A stretch of 64,000 nucleotides of DNA from an uncultured bacterium (GCA_905215695.1 CAJMQN010000007.1:68314-132313); one strand, 5' to 3'. Shown: positions 31,477 to 39,694, numbered from the stretch's first letter. Notes: generated from the sequence alone by a model not told the origin. Program-made: numbers and translations.

Positions 31477-32796
31477 ATGATTACGGACAAGCGCTACAAC
31501 CCGGCGAGATACGGCTGCTATCTCACCAATCTCTCGATGGCGGCGGTGATTATGCTTTCACCCTTTCTTTTCGAGACCTTCCGGGAGACCTACGGAGTCT
31601 CCTACACTCTGCTCGGGCTGTTGGTGCTCATCAATTTCTGCACACAGCTCCTTGTGGATCTGCTCTTTTCCTTCTTTTCCAAGCATTTCAATATCAAGTT
31701 GACGGTGCGGATGACCCCCGCGATCACCGTATTCGGACTCTTCGTCTATGCGGGTTTGCCCGCGCTCTTTCCGCAGCACGCCTATCTTTGGCTGGTCGTG
31801 GGCACGGTAATTTTTGCGGCGTCCGCGGGTCTCTCCGAAGTTCTCATGAGCCCCGTCATCGCCGCGATGCCCTCGGACAATCCCGAACGCGAGATGAGCA
31901 AACTGCACTCGATTTACGCCTGGGGCGTGGTGGGCGTGGTGCTCGTCAACGCGCTCTTTCTGCGCTTGTTCGGCAGTCAAAACTGGATGTTTCTCGCCTT
32001 CGGCTGGACGGTTCTGCCCCTTCTCGCCTTCGTTCTGTTTTTGAAATCCGAACTCCCGCCCATGGAGACGGCGGCAGAGGAAGAGGGTTCGGGCGGTCGC
32101 GCTCCGGCGGAAAAGGCGCGGAACCGCCGCGCTCTGCTTGCGGGGATTCCGCTCTTTTTCCTCTGTATTTTCTTGGGCGGCGCGGCGGAGAACACCATGT
32201 CGCAGTGGATCTCCATCTACTCCGAAAACGTCCTCGGCATCTCAAAATTCTGGGGGGACGTCTGCGGTATGGCGATGTTTGCGGCGATGTTGGGACTGGG
32301 CAGGACGCTGTATGCGAAATTCGGAAAAAATATTTCGACCGTTCTCATCGCGTGTTTCGGCGGCGCAACGGTGTGCTATCTCGTTGCGAGCCTCTCGGGG
32401 ATTCCGATTTTGGGACTTGCGGCGTGCGCTTTTACCGGGTTCTGCGTCTCCATGCTCTGGCCGGGCAGTCTGATTGCCGCGTCCGAACGGTTCCCAAAGG
32501 GCGGCGTGGTCGTCTATGCGCTCATGGCGGCGGGCGGAGACCTCGGCTCTTCCCTCGCGCCGCAGCTCATGGGCATTCTCTCCGACAGCGTGGCGGAGAG
32601 CGGTTTTGCCGCGGAGCTTGCCCTGAAATATTCGATGACGGCGGAACAGGTGGGAATGAAAGCGGGCATGCTTGCCGCCGCAATCTTTCCCATTCTCGGT
32701 CTCGTCACGGCTCTGCTTGTCAGGCGCTCGCTGAAAAAAACAAAACCTGTCTCCGCGCCCTCCCCCCTTCCGCCCGAGAGCGGTCCCGAACTTTAA
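31477..32796 (+). CDS. MFS transporter
   Basis: A 439-residue membrane protein with about 12 helices in two halves, split by a charged cytosolic loop (about 195-220, ETAAEEEGSGGRAPAEKARNR). The sequence GVSYTLLGLLVLINFCTQLL and AENTMSQWISIYSENVLG resemble the sugar-type (FucP-like) or DHA-like MFS groups. The final 15 residues are Pro/Ser-rich. The substrate is unknown. A weak hairpin lies between tRNA-Pro and this gene; GGGGAA is the only ribosome-binding site. Confidence 0.85.
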   Translation: MITDKRYNPARYGCYLTNLSMAAVIMLSPFLFETFRETYGVSYTLLGLLVLINFCTQLLVDLLFSFFSKHFNIKLTVRMTPAITVFGLFVYAGLPALFPQHAYLWLVVGTVIFAASAGLSEVLMSPVIAAMPSDNPEREMSKLHSIYAWGVVGVVLVNALFLRLFGSQNWMFLAFGWTVLPLLAFVLFLKSELPPMETAAEEEGSGGRAPAEKARNRRALLAGIPLFFLCIFLGGAAENTMSQWISIYSENVLGISKFWGDVCGMAMFAAMLGLGRTLYAKFGKNISTVLIACFGGATVCYLVASLSGIPILGLAACAFTGFCVSMLWPGSLIAASERFPKGGVVVYALMAAGGDLGSSLAPQLMGILSDSVAESGFAAELALKYSMTAEQVGMKAGMLAAAIFPILGLVTALLVRRSLKKTKPVSAPSPLPPESGPEL

Positions 32797-32798
32797 CA

Positions 32799-32827
32799 TT
32801 GACATGCCGCCGGGCGTATGATACAAT
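32799..32827 (+). promoter_or_regulatory. Promoter of the small membrane protein/ATPase pair
   Basis: TTGACA (32799-32804), 17 bases, TACAAT (32822-32827). It starts 2 bases after the MFS stop. Confidence 0.8.
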
Positions 32828-32868
32828 ATCTTCAGACGGCGGAAAACCGCCGCAAAAAGGGGAGAAAG

Positions 32869-33138
32869 ATGAAACAAGCGGTTCATCATGCGGCGCTTTC
32901 GGTTCTGCCCCTTCTGCTCGTGCTGATTTGGGGAAACAGCGTCGCGCTTTGTAAAATCGTGCCCATTGTCGGCGGCGCGATCGGGGGACTGATCGGCGGC
33001 ATTTTTGCCTGCGCCAATCTCGTCGTTATCAAGGGTTTTTCGAGACTGTGGCTAAAAATTTTGGTTTCCGTGGGAATGCTCGGCGGGACGTTTGGGGTCT
33101 GTTACGGCATCGCGCTCGCGATATTGAGCGCAGTATAA
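32869..33138 (+). CDS. Small membrane protein, unknown
   Basis: An 89-residue protein with three likely membrane helices (AALSVLPLLLVLIWG, IVPIVGGAIGGLIGGIFACANLVV, WLKILVSVGMLGGTFGVCYGIALAIL) and a Gly-zipper-like middle helix. I do not recognise the family. AAGGGGAGAAAG precedes the ATG. It is followed after four bases by an ATPase gene and shares its promoter. Confidence 0.65.
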   Translation: MKQAVHHAALSVLPLLLVLIWGNSVALCKIVPIVGGAIGGLIGGIFACANLVVIKGFSRLWLKILVSVGMLGGTFGVCYGIALAILSAV

Positions 33139-33142
33139 AAAA

Positions 33143-33925
33143 ATGAGTCTCTTTTTGAGAAAAGTGAGCAGGCGCGGAAGCGGCGGGGAGGAATACCCGC
33201 TGACCGCGGAAGTGATACGGACTTTCGAGGAGTTGGAATTCCGCGCCCCGGTCACCGTTCTGTGCGGGGACAACGGGTGCGGAAAGTCCACGCTTTTGGA
33301 GATTCTTGCGGCGTGTCTGCGCGCGAACCGCATCGGGCGACCCCTCGAAGAGGATGAGAAACGCAGAAAAATTGCCCGGCACGCCGAGGAGTTCCGGCTC
33401 ACTTACCTGCACCCGAAGAAAAACTTTTTCTTTTCCGCCGAGGACTTTATCAAGTATATCGACTGGGTGGAAAGCGCCAAACAGGAGGCGCGCGCGGCGA
33501 TTGCGGAGGTGGACGAACGGCTGACGGGATATGCAGCCGCCCTTGCAAAGTCTCCGCACTATCGCACCATCGCGGAGCTTGAGCAGCTTTACGCGAGCAG
33601 TCTCGCGGCGCAGTCCCACGGCGAGGGATTTTTGGACTTCTTTCGCTCCCGCATTGCCCCTGACGGTCTCTTTCTCATGGACGAGCCCGAGGGCGCTCTC
33701 TCCTACGAGAACCAATACCTGCTCGCCCGAATGATTATGGAATCGGTCAAGGAGGGGTGTCAGTTCGTCATCGCGACGCACTCTCCGGTGGTCTCGGCGA
33801 TTCCGGGCGCGGAGATCTACGAAATCCGAGGGGGCAGGCTCTGTCCCTGCGCCTACGAAGAGGTCGAAAACAACAGTTTTTTGCGCATGTTTCTCTCGCA
33901 TCGGGAGAGCATGATGCGGGAATGA
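33143..33925 (+). CDS. AAA/ABC-type ATPase, soluble
   Basis: A 260-residue stand-alone ATPase of the predicted-ATPase (AAA_21-like) group. Walker A is CGDNGCGKSTLLE (about 47-56), a signature-like QSHGEGF comes before Walker B GLFLMDEPEGALS, and the H-loop is FVIATHSPVV. Between A and B lies a small helical insertion. There is no membrane part and no partner nuclease or permease, so it is not a normal ABC transporter. Its substrate is unknown. It ends in a strong terminator. Confidence 0.8.
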   Translation: MSLFLRKVSRRGSGGEEYPLTAEVIRTFEELEFRAPVTVLCGDNGCGKSTLLEILAACLRANRIGRPLEEDEKRRKIARHAEEFRLTYLHPKKNFFFSAEDFIKYIDWVESAKQEARAAIAEVDERLTGYAAALAKSPHYRTIAELEQLYASSLAAQSHGEGFLDFFRSRIAPDGLFLMDEPEGALSYENQYLLARMIMESVKEGCQFVIATHSPVVSAIPGAEIYEIRGGRLCPCAYEEVENNSFLRMFLSHRESMMRE

Positions 33926-33928
33926 AAA

Positions 33929-33967
33929 GAGAGCGGAGGATTCTTCCTCCGCTCTCCTATTTTTTTC
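33929..33967. terminator. Bidirectional terminator between converging genes
   Basis: GAGAGCGGAGGA / TCCTCCGCTCTC followed by CTATTTTTTT. It overlaps the stop of the minus-strand gene. Confidence 0.85.
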
Positions 33968-34412
33968 TCTTGATAAAATTGTAGATGATTACGGAAAGCC
34001 CATATACGAACAGGAGTCCCGCGCTTACGGCAAAGACAATTTGGATTGCCCTGTCCCCTTCCCAGTTGACAAACAAGGAAATGCAGACGAATAAAACCGA
34101 GAGGACGAGGGCAGTGACTCCCGCAGCGGGGGAGAGATTGACATAAAAATTGGTCGTGTCCTTCGTGAGTTCCTCCCCTTTGGCGAGGCGGCGGAGGTTT
34201 CGGAAGACTGTCGCGATTCCGTATATCACAGTGTAGAGTCCGACGAGCGCAAAGATACCCGCGCTCGCATAGAGCAGCACGCTGTCGATCGGATGCAGCT
34301 CCTTTCCGCGGATAAGCAGAAAATAGAGGAGAAATCCACCCCCGATGCCGAGAAGTCCGCCAAAGAAACTGGCGATGCCGTAGCCGAGACTTTGATTTTT
34401 TTCGCGCTTCAC
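33957..34412 (-). CDS. Four-helix membrane protein, unknown
   Basis: A 151-residue protein with four likely membrane helices (FFGGLLGIGGGFLLYFLLI, SVLLYASAGIFALVGLYTVIYG, AAGVTALVLSVLFVCISLFV, IQIVFAVSAGLLFVYGLSVIIY) and Lys-rich ends. I do not recognise the family. It lies directly downstream of leuA on the same strand, 8 bases after it, so it is probably co-transcribed. Confidence 0.65.
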   Translation of the reverse strand: MKREKNQSLGYGIASFFGGLLGIGGGFLLYFLLIRGKELHPIDSVLLYASAGIFALVGLYTVIYGIATVFRNLRRLAKGEELTKDTTNFYVNLSPAAGVTALVLSVLFVCISLFVNWEGDRAIQIVFAVSAGLLFVYGLSVIIYNFIKRKK

Positions 34413-34420
34413 TTCGATTT

Positions 34421-36082
34421 CTACTTCGCCTTGCAGGCGCGGTTGACCGCGGAAACGAGCGCGGAGATGGAGGCGTTGATGATGTCGTCCTGAATGCCCG
34501 CACCCCAGAACATGCCGTCCTTGGCGGCGATACCGACGTAGGCGACCGCCTGCGAGGAGGATTTGCCCTCGAGCGCGTGCTCCGTGTAGCTCTCAAGGCT
34601 GAACTCAAACCCGAGCAATCCACGGAAGGCATTGCAGACAGCGTCCAACCGCCCGTTTCCGGCTGCCTCGACGACCCGTTTTTCGCCGTCCTTGACAACG
34701 GTCACGCTCGCGCGGATTCCGTCCTTCTGCACAAAATGGCACTCGGGCACGGCAAACGGCGTCTCGATGTTTACGTAGGTCTCCCGGAAGATTTCATAGA
34801 CTTCTTCCGCTTTCAGCTCCTTATGGTTGACGTCGGAGACATGCTTGACCGCGTATCCGAAGTTCTCTCGCATCTTGGGGGGGAGATTGAAACCGTATTT
34901 CTGTTCGAGAAGGTAGCCGATGCCCCCCTTGCCCGACTGCGAGTTGATGCGAATGACGTCGCCGTCGTACTCTCTGCCGACGTCCTTGGGGTCGATGAGA
35001 AGATAGGGGACAGTCCAATATTTCTCGTCGTGCGTGGTACGGTACGCCATGCCCTTTGCGATGGCGTCCTGATGCGAACCCGAAAACGCCGCGAACACGA
35101 GCTGTCCCGCGTAGGGCTGGCGGTCATACACCCGCATGCGCGTCATCTTTTCATAGACGGACACGACCTCGGGCATATCCGAGAAGTCCAACCCCGGGTC
35201 CACGCCCTGCGAATACATGTTCATGGCAAGGGTCACGATGTCCACGTTGCCTGTGCGCTCCCCGTTGCCGAAGAGCGTGCCCTCTATGCGATCCGCGCCC
35301 GCGAGCAGTCCCATCTCCGCGTCAGCCACGCCGCACCCCCGATCGTTGTGCGGGTGCAGGGAGACGACGACGTTTTCGCGGTACTTGAGGTTGTCGCTCA
35401 TGTATTCGATCTGCGAGGCATAGACGTGAGACATGGACATGGAAACCGTCGCGGGCAGGTTGATGATGACCTTGTTGTCCGGGTCGGGTTTCCAAATATC
35501 CAAAACGCGGTTGCAGATTTCGAGCGCAAATTCGGGTTCCGTGCCCGTAAAGCTCTCGGGGGAATACTCAAAGAGAATCTTTCCCTTCGCCTTCTTCCGG
35601 TACTCGTCGCAGAGTTTTGCCCCGAATTCCGCGATGCCGATGATTTCCTCTTTGGATTTCTTGAAGACCTGCTCCCGCTGCGCGACGGAAGTCGAGTTGT
35701 AGAGGTGCACCACCGCGCTCTTGCAGCCCTCCACCGCCTCGAAAGTCTTTTTGATGATGTGTTCCCGGCTCTGCGTGAGCACCTGAATGGTCACGTCCTC
35801 GGGAATCAAATTCTGCTCGATGAGCGCGCGGCAGAAGGCATATTCGGTCTCGGAGGCGGCGGGAAATCCGACCTCGATCTCCTTGAACCCGACCTTGCAC
35901 AGGAAGGCGAAGAACTCGAGCTTTTCCTCGAGGGACATGGGCACGATGAGGGACTGGTTGCCGTCCCGCAAGTCCACGCTGCACCAAACGGGCGCGCGTT
36001 CGATGTGGTCCTTCTTGACCCACTTCATCTCGGATACGGGGGGCATGAAGTAGCCGATCTTGTACTTTTCTACGTTTTTCAT
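34421..36082 (-). CDS. leuA: 2-isopropylmalate synthase
   Basis: A 553-residue enzyme for the first committed step of leucine biosynthesis (2-oxoisovalerate + acetyl-CoA). It is the long LeuA2 type with PVWCSVDLRDGNQSLIVPM at the start, GEHPHN-like metal site VVSLHPHNDRGCGVADAE, and a C-terminal regulatory domain (about 430-553, with VQKDGIRASVTVVKDGEKRVVEA and GAGIQDDIINASISALVSAVNR). ATG 36082 has AAGGAG 8 bases before it. It lies under a leucine T-box leader. No leuB, leuC or leuD genes are next to it. Confidence 0.95.
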   Translation of the reverse strand: MKNVEKYKIGYFMPPVSEMKWVKKDHIERAPVWCSVDLRDGNQSLIVPMSLEEKLEFFAFLCKVGFKEIEVGFPAASETEYAFCRALIEQNLIPEDVTIQVLTQSREHIIKKTFEAVEGCKSAVVHLYNSTSVAQREQVFKKSKEEIIGIAEFGAKLCDEYRKKAKGKILFEYSPESFTGTEPEFALEICNRVLDIWKPDPDNKVIINLPATVSMSMSHVYASQIEYMSDNLKYRENVVVSLHPHNDRGCGVADAEMGLLAGADRIEGTLFGNGERTGNVDIVTLAMNMYSQGVDPGLDFSDMPEVVSVYEKMTRMRVYDRQPYAGQLVFAAFSGSHQDAIAKGMAYRTTHDEKYWTVPYLLIDPKDVGREYDGDVIRINSQSGKGGIGYLLEQKYGFNLPPKMRENFGYAVKHVSDVNHKELKAEEVYEIFRETYVNIETPFAVPECHFVQKDGIRASVTVVKDGEKRVVEAAGNGRLDAVCNAFRGLLGFEFSLESYTEHALEGKSSSQAVAYVGIAAKDGMFWGAGIQDDIINASISALVSAVNRACKAK

Positions 36083-36121
36083 CTTAAAACTCCTTCTGCT
36101 TTGATTTTGGGCGCGAGGGGT

Positions 36122-36410
36122 AAAAAAAAGGTCCCCGTCTCCTATAGAGACGGGAAACCCGCGGTACCACTCTGATTCATGCGAAATCGCATGCGCTCTC
36201 TCGGATACGGGCATATTCCGCCTGCATATCCTCCCTGTCTGATAACGGTCAGGCTCCGACGCCGCCTACTGGGAGAAAAACTCCGTTGGGGACGTTGCTC
36301 AATCGGTGAGTTCGAATCTTTCCCGCAGCCGGCTCGCACCTTCCGCCGGCTCTCTGCATGTCGGAAAACATTTTACTATTCCAAAATCACAGCATTTATT
36401 AGATATTGCC
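36122..36410 (-). ncRNA. T-box leader (leucine) upstream of leuA
   Basis: On the minus strand the leader has a Stem I with the apical GGTGCGAGCCGG motif, the likely specifier CTC (Leu, 36308-36310) in GAACTCACC, and the T-box AGAGTGGTACCGCGGG (36157-36172). The terminator CCCGTCTC-tata-GGAGACGGG with eight Ts (36122-36153) follows. Uncharged tRNA-Leu should stabilise the antiterminator and turn leuA on. Confidence 0.93.
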
Positions 36411-36413
36411 ATT

Positions 36414-36442
36414 ATATTAAACGAAGAGGGGAAAATTGTCAA
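36414..36442 (-). promoter_or_regulatory. Promoter of the leuA T-box transcript
   Basis: TTGACA (36437-36442), 17 bases, TAATAT (36414-36419) on the minus strand. Confidence 0.7.
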
Positions 36443-36471
36443 GTGTTTTTTGAAAATTCTTTTGCAATCCT

Positions 36472-36500
36472 TTGCAAACGCCGCCAAAACATGCTAAAAT
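36472..36500 (+). promoter_or_regulatory. Promoter of the FUSC-like gene
   Basis: TTGCAA (36472-36477), 17 bases, TAAAAT (36495-36500), diverging from leuA. Confidence 0.65.
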
Positions 36501-36517
36501 GAAAAAACGGAGAAAAC

Positions 36518-37066
36518 ATGCAAGAGATAACGCCTAAGAAAAAATTTCGGCTGCCTCCCCCCGGGTGGCATGCGGTGCGGATTTCGCTCGCCGTATTCCT
36601 TTCCCTCGCGGTGCTCTCGTGGTTTCAGGAGTACAATCCTTTTTACGCCGCGATTGCCGCGGTCGTCTGCACCAAGCCCGACTTAAAGAGTTCGCATCAG
36701 ATGGGCGTCCGCCGCATTCTCGGGACGATGGTGGGCGGCGCGGTGGGGCTCGGAGCCATGCTCCTGTTTGAAAAAATCGGCTCCGCTTGGGAACCCTATC
36801 TTCTGCCGGTATTCGTGTTCGTCATCATCTATCTCTGCAAACTCATCGGTTTGAACGAGTCCGCGTCCATCGGCTGTATCGTGCTGTTGAGCGTGGTCAT
36901 CATGCATAAGCCGGAGGGTATGCAGGCTTATCACTATGTGCTGAACAGGCTGATTGAGACGGGGGTGGGCGTGCTTGCCGCGGTTGCGGTCAATTTTGTA
37001 TTCGATTTCGCAAAATTCCTGCTCCGCCGCCCTTCCGGTCCCGCTGACCCGCTTGATAAAGCCTAA
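36518..37066 (+). CDS. FUSC / aromatic acid exporter-like membrane protein
   Basis: A 182-residue protein with about five membrane helices. WHAVRISLAVFLSLAVLSWF, NPFYAAIAAVVCTKPDLKSSHQMGVRRILGTMVGGAVG and the end resemble the N-terminal half of the fusaric acid resistance/ArAE exporters. It lacks the large soluble C-terminal domain of long members. Substrate unknown. A flavodoxin gene follows after 20 bases. Confidence 0.75.
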   Translation: MQEITPKKKFRLPPPGWHAVRISLAVFLSLAVLSWFQEYNPFYAAIAAVVCTKPDLKSSHQMGVRRILGTMVGGAVGLGAMLLFEKIGSAWEPYLLPVFVFVIIYLCKLIGLNESASIGCIVLLSVVIMHKPEGMQAYHYVLNRLIETGVGVLAAVAVNFVFDFAKFLLRRPSGPADPLDKA

Positions 37067-37086
37067 AAATCGGAGGAAAATGAAAT

Positions 37087-37695
37087 ATGTGGTTTTTAAT
37101 TGTACTCGGCGTCATTCTTGTCGCTTTTTTGGTTGCGATGCTCGTCATGAAACGCATGATGAAAAAGTTGATGGAGGAGCGCGCCCCGAGTGAGCGGAGA
37201 TTCCCGCTCGAGGGGGGCAAGCGCGCTCTTCTGCTCTATCAGCCCACGCGGCACGATACTGCGTCGCGGTATGCCGTTCAGATCGCCGAGGGGCTGAACG
37301 AACGGGGCTACGACGTGACCGTAAACTTTGCGGGAGAGTCTCTGCCCTACGATTTGAACGACTATGAACTTTTGATTTTCGGTACGGGCGCGTATATGAG
37401 TATGGGGGCAATCCCCGTGCGCAGATATTTGCGCAATCACCCCTTTTCGCGCAAACAGGTCGTGCTGTTCTCGGTTGGTTCCAATCTGCAAGCGGACCCC
37501 GAAATCGAACAGATGAAGGCGGAGATTCCGCACGGAAATATTCTGTATCGCATCAAGGTCGCACGGAATCAGGAGGACGTCATGGCGGACTTTCTCGAGC
37601 GTTTGGAACTCGAAAATCCCGATTTTGACAACCTTCCCGAGGAAGAGGAAGATTTCGAGGAAGAGGACGACGAGAGCGGGGACGGACAGGAATAG
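37087..37695 (+). CDS. Membrane-anchored flavodoxin-like protein
   Basis: A 202-residue protein. An N-terminal helix (WFLIVLGVILVAFLVAMLVM) anchors it; residues 45-175 form a flavodoxin-like domain (RALLLYQPTRHDTASRYAVQIAEGL for the FMN phosphate loop, YELLIFGTGAYMSMGAIP). The tail is almost only acidic residues. It probably carries electrons at the membrane for an unknown partner. Starting codon ATG 37087 has GGAGGAAA. Confidence 0.75.
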   Translation: MWFLIVLGVILVAFLVAMLVMKRMMKKLMEERAPSERRFPLEGGKRALLLYQPTRHDTASRYAVQIAEGLNERGYDVTVNFAGESLPYDLNDYELLIFGTGAYMSMGAIPVRRYLRNHPFSRKQVVLFSVGSNLQADPEIEQMKAEIPHGNILYRIKVARNQEDVMADFLERLELENPDFDNLPEEEEDFEEEDDESGDGQE

Positions 37696-37777
37696 AGAAG
37701 GGCACGGCAATGCGCAATTCCCATAGGGATTTTTATAAACGGTAAAATTACACTTTCAAGCGGTCAAAAGAAAATCA

Positions 37778-37810
37778 GAACTTGAATATATTGTCCAAGT
37801 TCCTTTTTTT
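37778..37810 (+). terminator. Terminator after the flavodoxin gene
   Basis: GAACTTG / CAAGTTC followed by CTTTTTTT. The metY remnant begins right after its U tract. Confidence 0.75.
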
Positions 37811-37812
37811 GC

Positions 37813-38019
37813 AATAAACTATTCTTTTCCCTTCTTGCAAACGTTGCCGACGTTAAAAGCTTGGTAATTCACCCTGCAACGACTACGCATAGCCAGCTAT
37901 CGGAAAGTGAGCTTCAGGAACAAGATATTAAACCTAATACGATCAGGCTTTCTATCGGTACCGAACATATAGACGATATTATCGCCGATTTGGAGGGAGG
38001 CTTTAATGCCATAAAATAA
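37813..38019 (+). pseudogene. metY: C-terminal remnant of O-acetylhomoserine sulfhydrylase
   Basis: These 68 codons read NKLFSLLANVADVKSLVIHP, then TTTHSQLSESELQEQDIKPNTIRLSIGTEHIDDIIADLEGGF and a stop. This is the last part of a Cys/Met-metabolism PLP enzyme of the MetY type. There is no start codon, no PLP-binding lysine and no upstream part. The codons are AT-richer than the neighbours. It is a gene remnant left by a deletion whose junction lies at about 37810. Confidence 0.8.
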
Positions 38020-38040
38020 ACATGAGAAATGTCACGAATT

Positions 38041-38529
38041 TTATTTGCGGTATGCCGCCACGATTTCCCCGTAAAAGAGGGTGTGATAGTCGTGGTGGGG
38101 GTAGTACGCCGTGATAAATCCTTCCGGCAGGTGTTCGGGCTTGATGTCCGAGCGATAGAGCACTTTGCACTCGAAGAAGGTTTCGCAGTCCGCGAGCACG
38201 GAAGTCCCGATTTCTTTGCATTTTTGCAGCTTTGTTCCGGTAGCGAGATACTTATCCACGTCCCTGCCGCTCTTGGTTCCGAAATAGGTCAGAAGTTCCT
38301 TCATCTCCCCGGACTTTGGAATACTGACGGAGAACTCCCCGGTCTCCTCGATTTTTCCGAAAGTGAATCGGGTGTTGCGGATGGGCACGGCGATGATACC
38401 GCGGTTCCACATGACCCCCGCGCCGCCCCAGCTCGCCGTCATGGTGTTGGGTTCGCTCCCCGCGGTGACGAATACGCCGGTACCGCCAAGCGTATCGGTG
38501 AATTTGGATATGTCCTTCAGACTCTGCAT
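38041..38529 (-). CDS. Flavin reductase-like (FMN-binding split barrel) protein
   Basis: A 162-residue protein. The split-barrel flavin-binding pattern is visible in NTMTASWGGAGVMWNRGIIAVPIRNTRFTFGKIEETGEFSVSIP and the end HDYHTLFYGEIVAAYRK. Such proteins reduce or bind FMN for partner oxygenases or act as ferric-flavin reductases. It stands alone. The start at 38529 has GGAGCG upstream. Confidence 0.8.
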   Translation of the reverse strand: MQSLKDISKFTDTLGGTGVFVTAGSEPNTMTASWGGAGVMWNRGIIAVPIRNTRFTFGKIEETGEFSVSIPKSGEMKELLTYFGTKSGRDVDKYLATGTKLQKCKEIGTSVLADCETFFECKVLYRSDIKPEHLPEGFITAYYPHHDYHTLFYGEIVAAYRK

Positions 38530-38609
38530 GTTACGCTCCTTTTCGGGCGCGAAAAATCGACTCCGCGCCGCTCAAACATTCTTTTGTCCCCATTATAGCA
38601 CAAAATCGT

Positions 38610-38638
38610 TTGGAAAAAAAGGGGGAATGTGATAAAAT
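38610..38638 (+). promoter_or_regulatory. Promoter of the queT leader
   Basis: TTGGAA (38610-38615), 17 bases, TAAAAT (38633-38638), just before the preQ1 riboswitch. Confidence 0.6.
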
Positions 38639-38643
38639 TTTCT

Positions 38644-38684
38644 CCGTAGGTGTCGGAATACCCTACAATAAAAAAAACCGAGGT
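38644..38684 (+). ncRNA. preQ1-I riboswitch upstream of queT
   Basis: P1 stem GTAGG (38646-38650) / CCTAC (38662-38666), loop TGTCGGAATA, the conserved extra C before the 3' arm, an A-rich tail AATAAAAAAAA, and CCGA, which can pair with TCGG in the loop to make the H-type pseudoknot. The GAGG of the ribosome-binding site lies at the end of the pseudoknot strand, so preQ1 should block translation of the queuosine-precursor transporter. The gene that follows makes the assignment strong. Confidence 0.9.
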
Positions 38685-38692
38685 ATTTTCAT

Positions 38693-39172
38693 ATGAAACC
38701 TTCCGCACTCCGGCGCATCTGCCGGGCAGCACTCGTCGCCGCGCTCTACGCGGCGCTTACCATTGTCATGGGTCCTTGGGCGTACAGCGGCTTTGTCAAT
38801 CTGCGTCCCTCGGAGGCGCTTACCGTGCTTCCCGTGCTCTTTACCGAATCGGTCTTCGGACTGTATTTCGGCTGTATGCTCGCCAACATCTTTTCCGCGG
38901 CGAGTCTCTACGATATCTTTCTCGGGAGTCTTGTGACTTTGGTTGCGGCGGCATGCACCCGACTTGTCAAAAACGTGTGGGTGGGCGGAATTTTCCCCGT
39001 GCTGTTGAACGCGATTTTCGTCCCCTTGATCCTGCTCGCCGCGGGCGTTGCGGAACAGGCGTACTGGCTGAGTTTTCTGTCCGTATTCGTGACACAGGCG
39101 GTATGGTATTACGCGCTTGGGGTGCCTCTCTTCTTCGGGCTGAAAAAGGTCATGAAGGACCGGCTCTATTGA
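38693..39172 (+). CDS. queT: Queuosine precursor ECF transporter S component QueT
   Basis: A 159-residue membrane protein with about five helices. LRPSEALTVLPVLFTESVFGLYFGCMLANIF and YDIFLGSLVTLVAAACTRL match the QueT family, the substrate-binding component of an energy-coupling-factor transporter for preQ0/preQ1. It needs the shared EcfA-EcfA'-EcfT module from elsewhere. It is preceded by a preQ1-I riboswitch and followed by another S component. Confidence 0.92.
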   Translation: MKPSALRRICRAALVAALYAALTIVMGPWAYSGFVNLRPSEALTVLPVLFTESVFGLYFGCMLANIFSAASLYDIFLGSLVTLVAAACTRLVKNVWVGGIFPVLLNAIFVPLILLAAGVAEQAYWLSFLSVFVTQAVWYYALGVPLFFGLKKVMKDRLY

Positions 39173-39196
39173 TTCTTTTTTTTGAGGTACATAGAT

Positions 39197-39694
39197 ATGA
39201 AAGTGAGAGAGCTTGTGACCGCGGCGATGTTTGTCGCACTCATTACGGTGACGACGGCGTTTGTCAAGATTCCGCTCGCCCTGACGGGCTATATCCATCT
39301 CGGCGATACGTTCATCTTCCTCGCGTGCTATTTTCTGCGTCCGTGCTGGGCGATTCCCGTCTCCGCGCTCGGCAGTGCGCTCGCCGACGTCATTGCATTT
39401 CCCGTTTACGCGCCCGCGACGTTTCTCATCAAGGCGGGCATGGCGGCGATTTTTGCGCTCTTTGTCTATCGGAAACCCGTTCTCTGGCGGGAAATCGTGG
39501 GCGTCGTTTGCGCCGGACTGTTCATGCTCTTAGGGTATCTTCTCTTCGAGGGATTCTTTATTCTCGAAACCTGGGAGGCGGCTTTCGCCAATATCGCGCT
39601 CTCCGCGATTCAGCCTGCCGCCTGCGGCGTTCTCGGCGTGGCGGTTCTGCAAATTGTAAATAGGATTCCCTCTGTCCGGGACAGAAGATTTTAA
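39197..39694 (+). CDS. ECF transporter S component, second
   Basis: A 165-residue membrane protein of the ECF S-component fold (VRELVTAAMFVALITVTTAFVKIPL, GYIHLGDTFIFLACYFL, ATFLIKAGMAAIFALF). It resembles the DUF1393/riboflavin-like group, whose substrate is unknown. It lies 24 bases after queT, so it is co-transcribed with the preQ1-controlled gene. ATG 39197 was chosen; TTG 39182 is in frame but lies before GAGG. Confidence 0.8.
   Translation: MKVRELVTAAMFVALITVTTAFVKIPLALTGYIHLGDTFIFLACYFLRPCWAIPVSALGSALADVIAFPVYAPATFLIKAGMAAIFALFVYRKPVLWREIVGVVCAGLFMLLGYLLFEGFFILETWEAAFANIALSAIQPAACGVLGVAVLQIVNRIPSVRDRRF

Noticed and set aside
31428..32954. A 508-residue plus-strand frame across the MFS gene
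   Set aside because: It lies in another frame than the transporter and has Arg/Gly-rich composition without helices; the membrane protein frame is clearly the real one.
33143..33925. The ATPase gene as part of an anti-phage defence system
   Set aside because: Stand-alone AAA_21-like ATPases can pair with nucleases in defence systems, but the only partner here is a small three-helix membrane protein and no nuclease domain is present.
34577..36175. A 532-residue plus-strand frame opposite leuA
   Set aside because: Antisense shadow of the certain leuA gene.
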